Origin: Berberis thunbergii
Lineage: Eukaryota; Streptophyta; Magnoliopsida; Ranunculales; Berberidaceae
Assembly: GCA_003290165.1 (NCBI GenBank)
Contig: QNQO01000450.1
Location: 248,001 to 312,000 of the forward strand
Direction: 5' to 3'
Length of the DNA: 64,000 nucleotides
The notes beneath the pieces were generated by a model, which was given only the letters and a program-made list of their open reading frames with translations, made no database searches and was not told the DNA's origin. How positions within the stretch are numbered: the stretch's first letter is position 1; each line of letters starts with the position of its first letter. Below, one piece after another: positions 11,391-24,000 of this stretch. The position numbers and the translations under genes are program-made.

Positions 11391-11725
11391 TGAAACTTGT
11401 AAGCTAAGATGAGATGATGACCTCTCTCGGTGTTTTGTGAGTGTTGCAGGCGAGCAAAACAGTTTCTCTCTCTCTGTCTTCGCAAGAGAAGAATGAGTGA
11501 TATAGGCACCTAAACTTATTCGTATGTGGCACCACCACAGATATATCCATGACTTGGCGGGCATTACAAGATGGGTGCCAAGAAGATGTTTCAAAGTCGT
11601 TAAAGGTCAACTTGGGTGATAAATAACAATGCTCCACAACAAATGCAGGCCAATATATGTCTTTTACATACTCTCCCGACGCAACAGATTTAGTAAATTA
11701 CTAGTGGATACTCCCCAAATGTTCA
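11391..11725. promoter_or_regulatory. 5' leader and promoter region of the plastid membrane protein gene
   Basis: It lies upstream of the minus-strand ATG at 11390. It has CT-rich pieces (11462-11478) but no convincing TATA box. The frame remains open upstream of the ATG but lacks family-like sequence. Confidence 0.35.
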
Positions 11726-12190
11726 TTCAAAAGCCCGAAAGGCTTCAAAGCATTATAGACACCGTTTAAGGAGAGTTTGGGGTTCCTCGCAATACATGGA
11801 GTTTTGCTTATGCTGTAGATGTCATAAGCTCTTTGAGTAGGTGAAACAGGAACTCGAAATTTCGGGTTTTCAACAAGTGTGGTTGGTCTACTGCCAATGT
11901 ATGTGCATTGCTCCAAAACCTACTGTATTGTTTGCGTTTATCAAAGGAAAAGATTGAATTGCTTCATGGAGGAGATGAGGCTTGAAATAGACTATATTAT
12001 TTATCGTCCCAAGCTTTTGATGTATAATTTGGAGAAGAGAGTGGTGCCTAGATATGAGATTGTGAGATTGGTGAAGGAAAAAAATTTGAGCAAGTGTAAT
12101 CCTAGTTTTTATTGGATTTTATGCTTGCCGTGGACAAGTTATTGGAAGAGTATGTGTTCAAGTTGAAGGATCGAATGCCTTTGATGTATG
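11726..12190 (+). pseudogene. mTERF-family pseudogene fragment
   Basis: The plus strand keeps the C-terminal part of a plant mitochondrial transcription termination factor in several frames: 'LQSIIDTV' and 'VPRNTWSFAYAVDVISSLS' (about 11741-11840), 'LLYCLRLSKEKIELL' (about 11920-11960), then 'YRPKLLMYNLEKRVVPRYEI' and 'VRLVKEKNLSKCNPS' (11995-12110). The last piece closely matches the LEKRVIPRYRVL motif of the mTERF gene at 49.7-50.9 kb. At least two frame changes and stops interrupt it, and no N-terminal part was found. It is a relic. Confidence 0.75.
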
Positions 12191-12653
12191 TGATTCTTAT
12201 TTGAAAACTATGAAACCTGGGGAGGTCAAGTAGATTGGGATGCAGTTTTTGCAAGTTCTTTAACGCAAGAATTTATTGCCAATTGTTGGTGACAAAATAT
12301 TGTTTTTTGCAAAATGTGATGTTATTGTAGCAAATTTAACTTGCCAATGAGTTTTTTTTTTTATTTTTTGGTGAAAGAGTTTAGATTGGGGGAAACTAAA
12401 AGTTTTCCCATGGTAGTATCTAAGTTTGGAAATATGACATATGATGAGATGGTTTGTCTTGAAAATTCTATTGATATCATATTGTTCCAAGCTAGTAGGC
12501 TTTGTAATTTGTATGTTTGAAAAAAATTAAGTTGCATGCTAGATTTCATATTTCAAACATCTTGACATTATAGTTATATTCATGCTTTCTCACTTTATGA
12601 CAACTCTTTGGACAAAATCACAATGTCCCCTTCATTGATTTAAGAAACGAGGG

Positions 12654-12701
<48 letters not shown>

Positions 12702-13194
12702 TTACTTTTACACTTTTGCATACCTTGTGAATAAGGAAATTGTCTTAAGCATAGAATGCTCTTCCAATTTAAAGAAACATCGCGGAAGCAAAGGTTTGCA
12801 TTGAAAATTGGCTAGAAGATGTAAAGATTGTACATTGTAGAAGTTGTGTTAGTTTTGGAAGTGTTCTTTAGAGTTGTGTGTTTGGGGTGTGATTGCTTAT
12901 TAATTGTTATAATAATTATAGCCTCCGTGAAATCCTAAGTTTTTATAGTGTCTCGAGTAGAAAATAAAGGAGTGGCAGTTGTTGCTAATTGTGGTCATCG
13001 ATGGTAGACCTTTGTTGTGGCCTTAGATTCTAATGGTAGTGGTGGTGGTGGTAGTAGTTGAATCAAGGGTGAGGTGGTTGACTCAATGGTGGTGAAGTGG
13101 TTGTCGATGGTGGATATGGTTGCTAATGGTTGTGGTGGAACTTCGAAAGCCCTAACCTTGAGTGAGAATGAGTCTTTTTCCCCAAAAAAAATGA

Positions 13195-13548
13195 CTAAAT
13201 AGGTATTAAATTACTCTTGGGTAAAAAAAAAAATTTGTCGGAGGTGGTTATGATATCCTCATTCTCTAAGAGAATTTCCAATGGATATAGCTCATTTGAA
13301 ATTGAGGGTGAGTTTGTTCCAACTAGGGTATCCCTAAAGATTTTAGCTAGGGGGCTAATGTGGTTTTTCCAAAGGTGTGCCCCAAGCCCATAACAATGCT
13401 TACAAAAATGAAAATATTTGTACCACAATTTTTTGCTGACATGACATGGCACAAGGGCCATGGTGCACATGAATGACACACACAGAGAATTGGGATGGTG
13501 GCACATGATCGACATGTGGTTATATTCGGATGAAGCATGTGGCTTCAA
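13195..13548 (-). mobile_element. Zinc-knuckle (LINE ORF1-type) fragment
   Basis: The minus-strand frame reads WYKYFHFCKHCYGLG and, in the next frame, GLGHTFGKTTL. Together these resemble the CxxC....GH....C knuckle that follows DUF4283 in plant LINE ORF1 proteins; the final Cys is not kept. Only a piece is present. Confidence 0.35.
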
Positions 13549-13560
13549 AGAGCCCTGATT

Positions 13561-13651
13561 CTAGAGAGCCAGGCCGACAACGCCAGACCCGCCCATCACC
13601 ATCCATCATCCTAGAGATGCTGAATGATGATGGGTCGGCCTGGCTCTCTAG
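13561..13651. repeat. 18-bp perfect inverted repeat with 55-nt spacer
   Basis: The arms 13561-13578 and 13634-13651 ('ctagagagccaggccgac' and its complement) are perfect. It may be the remains of a small foldback element. Confidence 0.8.
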
Positions 13652-14423
13652 CAAGGCTCTTCAAAGAGATAAAATCTCCTAGAAAGTAAAACACAACTGG
13701 AGTGGTGGCCTCAGCTAAGGTGGCAATCCAACATGGAAAGTCAAACTGGATAATAAGTAGAATGGCTAACTTGAGTGCTAGAGGCTCAAAACACGGAATA
13801 ATTCTCATGTATTTGAGTTCCTTGTATGAGATTGCAACACGAGCATACTGGGAGTCTACTTAAAGATCATAAAAGATTGTTATTTGCATCTCAAAGAGTT
13901 GCTAAAAAAATGAGAACCAACAACAATGATAAATGAACATCATATACGTATGGTGGGGTTTGAAACCTTGTTGCTCGCCTAACCTTAGCACTAGTTAAAC
14001 AATGTAACTGAACAACAAATTTAATCTATTTTGGAGACTTCTTATTATGAATAGAATCACCTACTCCCAGATATAAGGTTTTCAATAGTTGCACCCTAAA
14101 GAAATTAATTGTAGACTTTCCCAAGTATTTTATGTATTATCAAATTAATCCTTAAAAAAATGGTTATAACATGTTTTATTTGTGTAGTTGATCCAGTTCT
14201 TGATTATATACAAGATTTAAAAAATTTAGGGACCCAAAATGTCAAAATTTTGTGTAGGCCCCAATTCACGGAGTTTTGCCAACCTATATATTGTTGATTA
14301 GGCATCAATGAGTCGTTAAATAAAACCTTAAAAAAACTTGTCAAAGTTTTATTTATTTATTTTAGAGGGTAAATAATTTTTTGATGTTTAAACAAAAAAG
14401 GATCAAATTAGTCATTTTAATTA

Positions 14424-14985
14424 GGCAACGACTTTTTAACACCATAATATTGTCCCACACCACTAATCCAACCATTTTCTTTCCCACACTACCAATTTAA
14501 AAAAACTTCATCCAAAATCTAGTTCATTCTCTGTAGAGTTCTCTTTCACGGTGGATCAATCAAGCACCACCACCGCCCATGCCTCATCACTGCCGCCCAC
14601 CCCGCGACCGCCTCATTATTCTCTTCCCTTCTTCTTCTTCTTCATTTCCTTATTATTATCTTTTCTTCTCTTTTATTCTCTATTTTTTTCTCCATCGCCC
14701 TCGTAGAGGACTCCGCGAGGAAGGGGAAAAAAAAAGAGAATAAGAAAAAGAAAAGAAATAAGGAAGGAGGTGGTGGTGGGATGGTCAGCGGTGATGAGGC
14801 ATGGGCCATAGGGAAGGAAAAAAAAAAAAAGGAAGCGGTGACAGGGTGGCTGATGATGATGTGGCATGACGTGATGGTGATGCTTGATAGAGAAGAGAAG
14901 AAGAAGAGTGTTTGAATTGAAGCGTTTTTATTTATTTATTAATGATGTGGGACAATAAAATTATGAGTGTTAAAAAGTCACTTCA
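14424..14985. mobile_element. Foldback element, Mutator-like family, copy 1
   Basis: Ends are inverted: the left begins GGCAACGACTTTTTAAC and the right, read inward, begins TGAAGTGACTTTTTAAC. Similarity continues inward through 'TTGTCCCACA'. Flanking 9-bp sites ttttaatta (14415-14423) and ttttaataa (14986-14994) differ at one base and look like target duplications. The interior is low complexity (CTT runs, CCACC/GGTGG blocks) and codes for nothing I recognise. It shares end sequence and 'cccacaccac' blocks with the elements at 45349-46887 and 50989-52069. Confidence 0.65.
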
Positions 14986-15260
14986 TTTTAATAATGCATG
15001 CAAAACTATTTTGTTTGCCCGGCTCTCTTGACATGGATAAGCCTATAATCCTCACCAGCAATTGTTTACACTTTATCGCGAAATTTTAAGCCATTTGTAC
15101 TTTAGATAATCCGTTGATTGAAGCATGAAAATACATTGTCAAAGATAAAAGATCACTCGAAATCCAAACTTGGCCTTTTAGCTTGCCCATCAGATTAGCC
15201 ACACCATCCATCGTGGTATCCATGTGTTTGGGGTTGGGAGGGTAATGGTAGTATAATTCT
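14986..15260. other. Spacer, nothing recognised
   Basis: Short non-coding stretch between the foldback element and the next repeat cluster. Confidence 0.4.
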
Positions 15261-15570
15261 AGAGAGCCTGGGTTTGCAGCTTGGGAGGGGCAAAAATACA
15301 CTTTTGCCCCCCTTTTTAAACACTTCACTCGAGCCCTGTAGCATTAATCGTAATGGTATGATATACCGTTAATGCTCTGCTTGATAAATTGCTTAAAAAA
15401 TCGAGTAATTCTTCCTGGCCTGGGAAACCAGCGAGGTTGCTGCCTGGGGGACATTTTTCACTTTTACCCTTCCTTTTTAAACATATTTTCCAAAAGATTG
15501 TTAAAGAGGGGGGCAAAAGTATAAATTCGCCCCCCCACAGCATTTCGCTGGTTTTTCCCAGGCCAGCTAA
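15261..15570. repeat. GC-skewed MITE-like inverted repeat cluster upstream of RKP
   Basis: Arms at about 15415-15485 and 15495-15566 are inverted copies ('ggcctgggaaaccagcg' against 'cgctggtttttcccaggcc'), with gggg/cccc-rich inner parts. A third related copy lies at about 15265-15325. Target duplications were not found. An imperfect palindrome (15340-15376, 'gcattaatcg..cgttaatgc') sits between the copies. Confidence 0.55.
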
Positions 15571-15695
15571 AATTTCGGTAAAAAATCATTCATCCCTATG
15601 CCCCTCTCTCAGTCAATCAATCAATCATTAAAGTCTTGTGCACTCTCGTTCGTTGTTGTAGGCCTAGCGGCCAGCTGACCCGGAATGAAAATCGC

Positions 15696-15701
15696 CACGT
15701 G
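15696..15701 (+). promoter_or_regulatory. G-box CACGTG upstream of RKP
   Basis: The palindromic CACGTG, extended to CCACGTGTC, is about 515 bp before the RKP ATG and close to the likely transcription start region. It is the core bound by plant bZIP and bHLH factors. A functional role is only inferred from position. Confidence 0.4.
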
Positions 15702-15902
15702 TCGGTCTCTAAATTGTCGTCAGCACGCACGCGCAGCTGGTTCGACTGTGCGCGTGGTTTCGTTTAGTTCCCAAAAATGGGGAAAAATGGGAGCACCAAC
15801 AACATTTCTGTCTTCCTCTCTATTAATGGAGTCCAAAATAAACACCGTAAATTGCCTCCTCTCGCCGCCTCATAGGATTTGATTTTTCCCAACAACGGAC
15901 CT

Positions 15903-16050
15903 GTAAGTTCTCTAGTTCCCTTCTTCTTCTTCTTCTTCTCCTTCTCCATAATCGAATTCAATTTGTAAAATTTAAATCTTTTTCGTTATTTTGGTACGTT
16001 ATGTAGTCAATTTTCAATCTTTTTTTTATTGTATTATATTTCATTTGCAG
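15903..16050 (+). other. Probable 5'-UTR intron of RKP
   Basis: A GTAAGT donor at 15903 and a T-rich tract ending in tttgcag at 16050 fit a leader intron. Downstream at 16063-16071 is a two-codon upstream ORF (ATG AAC TGA), the only ATG between the acceptor and the main start. Confidence 0.45.
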
Positions 16051-16212
16051 TGTAAATTCCATATGAACTGAGGGGCGATTATTATTACGTTTGAGGGGTT
16101 TGGGTTGTTTTTTGAGGTTTGGAAATTGATTGAAGGATTACTTGAAATTTGTTTTGATTTTGGGATTGGGTGTTTGGTGAGTAGGGGAGAAAAGGGTTTT
16201 TTCTGCCCACCA

Positions 16213-18028
16213 ATGGCTGAAGAGGGCAGAATAATTGGTGGATTTTCGTCGGGATTGGCTGTGATTTTGTATGGGGAAGATGGTAAGGAGAATTCTCAGA
16301 GGACCCCCCATCTCATTTCTAATTGTGATGATATTGGCAATCAGACTGTTGAGAGAACTCTAGAGTACATATTTGATCTTCCCTATAGGTCGATTCATTC
16401 GATGAGTGATACTGTTGATGTTGGTTTGGTTCAGTCGGTTTTGAAGGGCCAAGTTCGGAAGTTGAATGAGAATAATACGGTATATAGTAAGAGAGATGGA
16501 ATAAGCAGTATTAATAATGGGTATGGGTCCCAGACTGTTGGAATTGATGAAACGAGTTTCTGTGGGGATATTCGGATTTTCAAGGAACCCCTGTTGATAG
16601 AGAGCGTGGCGATGTTCAGCAGTGCCAGGGCAAATGCTTGTGTTTGGAAAGGGAAATGGATGTATGAAGTGATTTTGGAAACTGCTGGGGTGCAGCAGCT
16701 TGGGTGGGCGACTTTTTCATGCCCCTTCACTGATCATAAGGGTGTAGGAGATGCAGAGGATTCATATGCTTATGATGGGAGGAGAGTTACTAGGTGGAAC
16801 AAAGACGCTCGGGCATATGGTCAGACTTGGGTTGTTGGGGACGTAATTGGATGTTGCATTGATTTAGACTGCAACAAGGTCTTGTTCTACAGGAATGGTG
16901 TCTCTCTCGGGGTAGCGTTTGATAGGATTCGTAAGATGGAGCCTGGAGATGGGTATTATCCAGCAGTGTCAATTTCTCAAGGTGAGCGTTGTGATTTAAA
17001 TTTTGGTGCTCGCCCTTTTAAGTACCCAATTGAAGGTTTCAGTCCTCTTCAAGCTCCTTCTGGTCTAAATTCTCTTGCCAGTTACTTGCTCCAGTGTTTG
17101 TCAAAACTCTTGGAACTCCAGTGTGTGGAAAAGGGTGAATCGACTTCTGTTGATAAATTGAGAAGATTAAAAAGGTTTCCTCTGCTTGAAGAATTTTTTA
17201 AGTCTATCTCTTGTGTTATCTGTGAGGAGCTTTTCTCTGCAATTGACATTGAAGTTGATAGCACTGAGTACATTGGCCATGGTTCATTTGCATCTTTTTT
17301 GCTGGAAGTGTTCGGAAGGCAAGCTCCACATGATTATGCGAGCTTAGACAAAGTTCTTGACCTTTTTCTCGAGTATGATGGATCTCTTTCAATATTCCAG
17401 CACGTTATTGATGTTCTTTCTTGCAATTGTAAAATATCACCATTGGTTCTACTGGAGTGCCCCTTTTCAGGATCATATTCTTACCTTGCATTGTTATGCC
17501 ACATTTTGAGGAGGGAGGAGCTGATGGTTTTGTGGTGGAAGTCACCCGATTTCGAGTTCTTATTTGAAGGTTTCCTCTCAAGGAAGGATCCAAACAAGCA
17601 GGACTTGCAGTGTTTGATGCCATCTGTTTGGTGGTCTGGATCATACGAAGATGTTTCTCACGAAAGTAGTATGAATCTGATAACTACAGCTTTATCTGGC
17701 ACGATCACGAAGGTATGTTCTTTTGTTCTTTTTTGCTTTTGTTTTTGTTTTTGTATTTTTTTGTTTTTTGTTTTTGAAAGGCGAGCTGTATTTTTAAGGA
17801 TCCCATAACCTATCAACTGGGCCACCTATAGGTCAACACCCATTAGAAAGTAACCATGCCACATGTGGGATTCGAAGCTAGGACGTGGGGGACAAATCCA
17901 CACAGTCCTAACCACTAGGCCATAACACCACGTGGGGGACAAACCCACACAGTCCTTACCAAGTGATTAGTTCTTTGTTCGTAAAGTATTTATTACTAGG
18001 TTCCCTTTCCCATTATTATTATTATTAC

Positions 18029-18095
<67 letters not shown>

Positions 18096-21000
18096 TTGAA
18101 CATTATGGTGAAAAAGCATAGTGTTGTTATCTATCTTGATGGTTTCTTTTAAATTAGAAATAATAAATGCATAAGTCAACCTCAAGGATATAAATGTGAC
18201 TAGGTCTCATTTACTAGAATCCTTTTCTCATTATTATTATATTTTTGGACATTATAGTGAAAAACGCATCAAATTGTATCTATCTCGATGGTTTCTTTTA
18301 AATTAAAAATAATAGATGCATAAGTCGTAATAAACCATAACGGTATTAATGTGAAAAGGTTTAGGAGAATTGGATGTTGAGATTAATTGACTTGTATTAA
18401 CTCTATAGTAGATGCTGCATTTACAGGTTCTTGTAAAGTTCTAGTTTTTTATGCATACAAATTGGAGAATGGTAGCTTCTGAAAAGAAATTGATATTTTA
18501 AGTTTCCCATTTCTCAAGTATGTTACTAAATAGGCCCAATTACAATATTAGTAGTACTAATATTACTAAAGTACCCGCTTACATTAACCTCCATAGGTTG
18601 AAGAAGTTTGTCCTTGAGCTTGAAGGCGAAGAAGTCGGATGAACACAAACAAGCACTCAGAGAACACAAGGCATAGTGCATGGGCAAATGTTGACCTTGA
18701 ACTTTGTTTTTGTAGTGGCTTGACACCAAAAAAATCAATTAAAAACTTGGCACCAAAAAGAAAGTCTAATAGGAATGGTGAGGTTGAAATAGATCCACTG
18801 CGTGATTTGAATTGAATGTTGTGTGCAAATTTGTCCTCAAAAGTTTTCATACACTTGACCAAAACCAGATCATAAACATTGTCTCGCAGTGGTACATGCC
18901 TTGTCATGTGTGGGAAAATAACTTGACCCTTAAAATCTAAATCATGCGGTGGCATCATGCTACTTGGCAATGGCAAATAGTAGTTTCGTCATCATAAGAA
19001 GAATATAAGAATTGTAGTGGAATAAACATATGCGTGGGGGGCAAATAACTTTGTTTCCTGCAATTTATTCTTTCACGAACAGAGCTTCCAGGAGAAGGGG
19101 TGGGAAGGTGCAATCAATCTGTGATGCAGGGAGTCGAACGATCTGGCTATGAGTTAATTCGTTAATCGAACCCTAATCGATTGAGGAGCGATATTAGATC
19201 AATCGGAGTTGATCAGAAGTAATCGGCCTATATTATATATTCATATTTTCTTTATCTTTCTAAGAAATATGTTTACTTCAAGAAAAAAATGTGTAATGTG
19301 TAATGAAGTAGTAGACATCACTAGTCATAATTTAAGACAAATTATAACAAAATTAAAAATTCAATATGTGATACTCTATATTCTTTAGTTTTGCTTGTTA
19401 TTCCTATAATCATTTTTTCTTTTTATTTCACACACGCACGCACACACACACACACATGACATATATATATGTTTCTTTTACTTCTGAATTCCATACAATT
19501 CGATCATTTCTTCAAATTTCTCTCCACGTCTAAGTTCATAGCCTTTGCGGGAGCTTCATCGATGTTACCGACCAAATAGAAGGTCTGCTCAGGAAGACTA
19601 TCTAATACTCCGAAAAGGATTAGTTGTATATATATTCATTTTTTCTCCTCTCCAGCCATATACTAAGTTATTAATGAGGTAACAAATAGAAGGCCTGCTC
19701 AGGAAGACTCTATGGGTACGTATTGATGAGGTAAGACAATAAATAAAATAAAAACCTTGATTTTTTCCTCATTTGTTTATAACATATTGCCATGGACTAA
19801 GTTATTAATGCAGCGAAAAATTACTGATTAATCACAATTTGGGGTTTGATCGAATCGAACTGGGTGAAATCGGTTGGGGTTTGATGGTCACCAATTAATC
19901 GGCGAAAAAACGGTGAGTCACCGATTAATCGGCCTAGCCGACGGGTTGATTTATCGCTATATTAGAAAGTTAAGTTGTTTGTAGTGCTATAAGTATGCAA
20001 TCTGCAAAATTAAATTCATTTGACTAATTAGTAAAATAATATATGTTTATGATTAATTAGTAAAGTTATATAATTGTAAATTTACACCATTTTCATTAAT
20101 TATTTAATTTTATAATTATGACTATGATTAAAATTTAAAAATATATGCTTTGAAAAAATTGACCGATTAAATCCTATTAATCCCGATTAACCGTATTCGG
20201 TCCTGGACCGCGCTGTGACCGCTTTCCGATTTAACTGCATGAGTTTTGAAAGCGATTAATCATAATTATTCTATAAATCAACAAAAATCATCGATTACTT
20301 GGCCAAGGGATTGTTTGAACAATTAATTCAAAAATCGTAATGTTCTACTAGCAAGAAGAGATTAATTGTCGATTAACCACCGACTTCATGACATAGCTGT
20401 CAACTGGTGATCAACCAGTGCGAAGAGGAGGTGGGCATTCCGTGCATGTCGAAATCGATCGACTTGTGTGATCGATTGTGCATGCGGAAATGGTTGATTG
20501 ACTGACGAGGACATAAGAGAGAGGTAATCAACAAGGGATCAATCCTGAACTTTCGATCTCGCTGGTTTGAACTTGTTAGTTATTTGGTTGCAATGAACAA
20601 ACCACCAAAATCTTCCATTGTGAATCAACAATTATGGGTTTGGACCAATGAACATAAATCGTCCCTTTTATCACCTTCTTGAATTTCCTTACTACAAGCA
20701 AAACTATAAATAATATACTGCTCTTGATTCCTTCAAAGCCTTTGTGATAGTTCGTTATGGTTTAGCTTTGGAATCCACCCATCTACACAAGATGTCACTA
20801 TCATCCTCACTCCACCATAAAAGAGCTTGAACTTTGTATTTTTTTACCCAGGGATGTTAAAATGATGACGTTGGTCCATTGGCTATTACGGCTATAACCA
20901 CTTTCCTTCAAAACCGAGTTTAGCTATTCCCAACATAGACTGTGATTGTGTTCCAAAATTCCTTGATATTCCAACTAATCTTTAAAGGAGGAAGATAAAA

Positions 21001-24000
21001 TTTTCCAAGGACTTCTTGACAACATCCTGCACAATTTCATAGATTCTGAATTTGGAAACAACCATCGATGAGGGCATGGATATGTGGTTGAAGAGAATTT
21101 CCACAGACTTGTAGGCCCCCCTAGTCAACAACATTTGCGTATGGGCCAAGATCACTTGCTTCTATGGTGCTTGCTTCAAGGGGTGCACAACTTGTACATT
21201 CTTCCTGATCGATGAGAACAATGATAGCACTTGGGGGACAATGTGTGGATCTTGTGATGGCAAAGATTCGGGAATAATTGGTTGATGATTACAAAGCTGT
21301 TTTTATAGCTCATTGTTTAGATTGACTAAAACACTGAAAGTGTATGTATGATGTAATGCAACTTTCTATGACTATGGTGTTCAATATGGAATTCTAGACT
21401 TTCTTAATTATAAGCTAAATAATAGAAAACAAACTTATTTGCAAATAGAAACTACATCATACATAAACTCCAAATATATTTGCCTAAACCAACTAATAAA
21501 CACCAGGGAAAAAGGTTAAAGAGTCTTCCTTAGGCTACAACCAGTTTCATACCCTCACCGCTTCATCCATATCTATAAACTTTCTGCATGATTGAAGTTG
21601 AATAGCTATCTCCACTTCTTCATGTTTCACGACTTTGTGATATTGTACTGAACTTCCTTCCTTTCCAAAGGGAAAGCTCTTGTATTTATTAGCTTTTTAA
21701 ATGAGAAACATATGTATTTTAGCAATGCTACCAATATGCACTTGTATTTAGCAATGCTACCAATATGCACTTGTATTTAGCAGTGATTCACATGGGAAAC
21801 ACTTGCATTATCAATTATATTATTGGCACAAAGTTGACATGTTGATTTTCTTTTTAACGTGTCACTTTTTTTTTTTTGAAGTCATACAAGGAAATTGGAC
21901 CTCCACCCAGTTACTATTTTGAAAGATTCTAAAAATGACGATACAGCACAAATTTGAAAAAATAATGTATGATGGATATGAGCATCCTTAGACTGCACAG
22001 TGTGAATGAAAATGAACTTTAGTTCTCAAACATGACATGATTATTCTGCCATAATAGATGGCTTCTGTATTTTCTTTGACTAAACAAGAGAAATAGTTAA
22101 TACGCTTTGTGGATTGGAAGAACCTAGTATTGAGGACAGGTGCATTAGAATTATACTGTGCCGACACAGATAAATTCGTCATTACAAAGTGTTTCATAGT
22201 TCTTAATTGGCCAGATATTGATAGTTTACACATTGATTTTGACCTGGTGCATCATTGTTTGACAGTGTGTCTTCCAACAATAGCGTTGAATTACTTGAGA
22301 TAATTATGTGTTATACTGGCTTTTGTAAAGGGTATAATTGTCTATCTAAGTCAGTTTCTTTGTGTCCCTATTTGTATGAATTCGAAGATTCTCTTAATAT
22401 ATAGCCTGTTTTCTTCACAGATTGAAGAGATGCATCGAGAATTATGTCTCTTGGTCATACAGTTCATACCTCCTGTACTACATCCACAGTTGCCTGGCTC
22501 AGTATTTAGGTCATTCTTGCAGAACCTCTTATTGAAGAACCGAGGTGCAGACTGCAACCCCCCTCCTCCCGGTGTTTCAGACAATTCAGTTCTTGTGTCT
22601 TTGTACACTGTAATCCTTCATTTCTTGTCTGAAGGATTTACAATTAGTGACTGTGGATGGTTGAATGACTCTGGAAAAAGAGTTTCAGCTAATGGGGGTT
22701 TTCTTCATAGGGGTGGTCAGCAAAGTTTCCCTCTAAACTTAATTCTTCAAGGTGAACCTCATCGAACTGACATTCCAAGACTTGGGGGATCCTTCAATCA
22801 TCTATTGAAATCTCACCCTGTATGTGACAATGAAAAAGAAGTAATTCGGTGGGAAGAAGGCTGTATGGATGATGAAGAGACACGAGTGACACATACAACT
22901 AGTGAAAAACCATGTTGTTGTTCTAGCTCTCACATGGATCTTACCAGTTCATCTAAGGATCTGATTAGGTACACAGGCAAAGGATCCCAAGTGTACTGTG
23001 GCCCCATCCAAGAGCAATCTGCCCATGTTGCCACAGAATGCAGTACAGCAAGTTTAAATGATGAAATGGTAGATAAACCTAGTTCAAGTGGCCAGTCAGA
23101 ATCTTTGTTTGGTTATCAACCAGGACAATATGTTAGTGTAGCAAGAGCAAGCCATTTGACTTCGGCAACATTGAGAGACGAGGAACTTTTAGATGCTATG
23201 CTCTTATTGTATCATTTAGGTCCATCTCCAAACTTTAAGCAGGTATGCGGCTGAAACTTACTTATGTGCAATGATAAAACTCATTATGTTCAAGTTATAA
23301 GAGTTTGCAGTTTCTGCTAGAATGGTTTCTGAATTTGATGGAACATTCAGGCCCATCTTGACAGCCCATTGCTTTTCTGTATAACGATTGCATTGTGAAT
23401 TTAATGGATCTAGTTTTGTTGTAGCTTATTGTAAATTGTGGAATCTCTTTTTACCGTATTAGTAAGCATGAAGTTTATTTGGTTGATTGAAATTTGTCCC
23501 AGGTTCTTCTCAAAATGAGTGGCATATCACAAAAAAATAAAAAATCCCTTTGATGGGAAAGCATAAATCATCTGTGTTTGCTTTCTAAACAGAAATGCCA
23601 TAAATTATCTATGATAAGAATCAAAGTACAGTTCTTGACTTCTAGTTCATTTAGGAATAGGCTATGTTTTGTCTTTGATTCAAATGGATGTTATAAATAA
23701 AAACTTTTAGCAGCCGTTGTTTTCATTAGCGCCATTTCTAATATGTAATATGATGTTTATGATCTGTTGGTAGGTATGGAGCAGATGCAAGCGGGTCCAT
23801 AATTGTAATTATTTGTAGTCACATTCTCCTTTTCTTTCTATTTTTTCGTTGTGTGATGTATAGACAATTTGAGAGATACAACAGTATTATTCATGTCTGT
23901 GGAGCCCATTTCATCTCAGTAACACCTATTTGGAGTATCCCTAAAGAAAACATCTAAGTTTGTTTCCATTTGTTTAATGAATATTGTTACGATCTCTTGG

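Larger units (their letters stand above)
12191..14423. other. Repeat-rich intergenic DNA
   Basis: Contains an (ATT)n microsatellite at about 12655-12702 and a GTG/GGT-rich stretch at 13025-13140. A LINE ORF1 scrap and an 18-bp perfect inverted repeat are listed separately. No intact gene is visible. Confidence 0.5.

Noticed and set aside
16105..16212. N-terminal extension of RKP
   Set aside because: It has no ATG, only a TTG; the ATG in good context at 16213 gives the expected family start.
16431..16730. Minus-strand frame of 99 codons over RKP exon 1
   Set aside because: Shadow of the SPRY-coding exon.
17850..17935. Possible tRNA gene on the minus strand
   Set aside because: It has A- and B-box-like motifs but no tRNA cloverleaf; an A-rich tail and target duplications make it a SINE.
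17967..18185. Minus-strand frame with a long poly-Asn run
   Set aside because: It is a translation of the (ATT)n microsatellite at 18012-18095.
18584..18976. Minus-strand frame of 130 codons in RKP intron 1
   Set aside because: No recognisable domain and no splice or promoter context; left as unknown.
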